Positions 63,388-64,000 of a stretch of DNA of 64,000 nucleotides are shown here, piece after piece; the first letter of the stretch is position 1, and each line of letters opens with the position of its first letter. The DNA lies in NCBI GenBank assembly GCA_949715645.1, contig OX454528.1:61334513-61398512 (forward strand), written 5' to 3'. The DNA is from Portevinia maculata (Eukaryota; Arthropoda; Insecta; Diptera; Syrphidae). Under the pieces are notes generated by a model. It did not search any database. It saw only the letters and a list, made by a program, of their open reading frames with translations, and had not been told where the DNA came from. A program made the translations under genes and the position numbers.

Positions 63388-63996
63388 TCAAAATTTCCTC
63401 GCCGAAACGAGAGAGCTATATACCGCCGAGATGTTTTGGGTGTCTTGCTTTCTGTTCATATTGTTGCGGTTGTTGATTATGTGCAGGGTTTCCAGAGTGT
63501 ACCTCTTTGACATGTGCCTCTCCGTTTGTAGGATTTGGACATTGTCGAAATCTGCTTGGTGTCCACTCTCAACTATATGACTGGCAAGCGCTGTCTTTCC
63601 TGCCTTCTTGCTTTTTATGTCGGATCGGTGGTTGGATATTCTTTGGGACAAAAATTGTTTAGTTGTCCCAATATAGCAAAGATCGCAAGTTGTCCCCTCA
63701 CTACCTAAACAGTCGACTTTATATATGACATCAGTGCGTTTTGACTTGTCGGGTTTAGACTTAAGTTGGGTGAATAGTGGTGCTAGGGTTCTGTTGGATG
63801 TGTATGCAAGGCCTACGTCTTTGACACTGTTGGAAATTACATCCTTAAAATTCTCCGCTATTCTAGGAACGTAGACAATGCTCTTGTATATCTCTTTTGT
63901 GCCTTCCGCTTCCTTGTCTCTATCTCTAGGAGCTTTATGTTTTTGCCGTAGTATAAGGCTCCAACTCCAATCCAACTCCAACCAGGCGAAACACAT
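63388..63996 (-). pseudogene. Penelope-like element ORF, C-terminus with GIY-YIG nuclease
   Basis: The C-terminal 200 or so codons of a Penelope-like retroelement protein; the reverse transcriptase would lie right of the window. Segments: IVYVPRIAENFKDVI, NRTLAPLFTQLKSKPDKSKR, then the GIY-YIG nuclease VIYKVDCL...CDLCYIGTTKQFLSQRISNH (YIG, Arg), LASHIVESGHQADFDNVQIL (His and Glu) and ERHMSKRYTLETLHIINN. The ORF stops at 63388. The visible frame is open, so whether the whole copy is intact is unknown; the first residues (MCFAWLELDW) do not look like the family and may hide a frameshift. Confidence 0.8.
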
Positions 63997-64000
63997 TATC

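Noticed and set aside
63356..63580. Plus-strand 74-codon frame
   Set aside because: Antisense to the GIY-YIG coding region.

Overview
The window looks like nuclear DNA of a higher fly (Diptera, Brachycera; an acalyptrate such as a tephritid would fit, but the species cannot be fixed from sequence alone). It is AT-rich, has split genes with GT/AG introns, and is dominated by nested, mostly broken transposable elements. Two host genes can be recognised, both on the minus strand. The first is the 5' half of a tachykinin/neurokinin-type G-protein-coupled receptor, closest to Drosophila TkR86C: exon 1 at 16231-16050, exon 2 at 5714-5569, exon 3 at 5489-5276. Its intron 1 is about 10.3 kb and full of transposons, and the gene runs off the left edge. 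The second is a run of at least five exons (46372-45157, perhaps ending at 44711) encoding the tandem C2 domains of a synaptotagmin-like protein, probably bitesize.

Layout. 1-5.2 kb: hAT remnant holding a SINE, LINE scraps, two MITEs. 5.3-16.2 kb: receptor exons and intron 1, with tRNA-headed repeats, a solo LTR, a 5'-truncated LOA-type LINE (9307-12296), mini-me/Helentron-like and MITE sequence and a short RTE insertion (13021-13395). 17.1-28.7 kb: a decayed minus-strand Ty3/gypsy element with both LTRs, split by a full-length plus-strand LOA-type LINE (20394-25773) flanked by a 12-bp duplication; its 5' LTR also carries a MITE. 28.7-36.9 kb: LINE scraps, a 786-bp non-autonomous hAT, a fourth MITE and a GTCY-microsatellite array. 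36.9-42.1 kb: an RTE LINE split by a younger LOA-type LINE whose 1,208-codon ORF2 is uninterrupted. 42.1-44.6 kb: repeats and LINE scraps. 44.7-46.4 kb: C2-domain gene. 46.5-56 kb: LINE scraps, microsatellites, fragments of an unfamiliar conserved protein, a roughly 2-kb inverted-repeat structure with a mariner inside, and an I-type LINE remnant. 56.2-59.7 kb: a Jockey-superfamily LINE with a long open ORF2. 60-64 kb: repeats, an RTE fragment with an exon-like insert, and the 3' end of a Penelope-like element with a hammerhead-ribozyme-like motif.

Nothing here works as an operon or pathway; the order of events is written in nesting and target-site duplications. Exact duplications were read directly for the SINE (12 bp), solo LTR (4 bp), three of four MITEs (3 bp), hAT element (8 bp), short RTE (15 bp) and three LOA-type LINEs (16, 12 and 10 bp). 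I found no CRISPR array, rRNA, free-standing tRNA gene or clear novel multi-gene system. The items most worth following are the ribozyme-like motif, the unidentified protein fragments beside the inverted-repeat structure, the four-motif MITE family and the LINE tails made of the arthropod telomere pentamer. Product names rest on pattern recognition without database searches.
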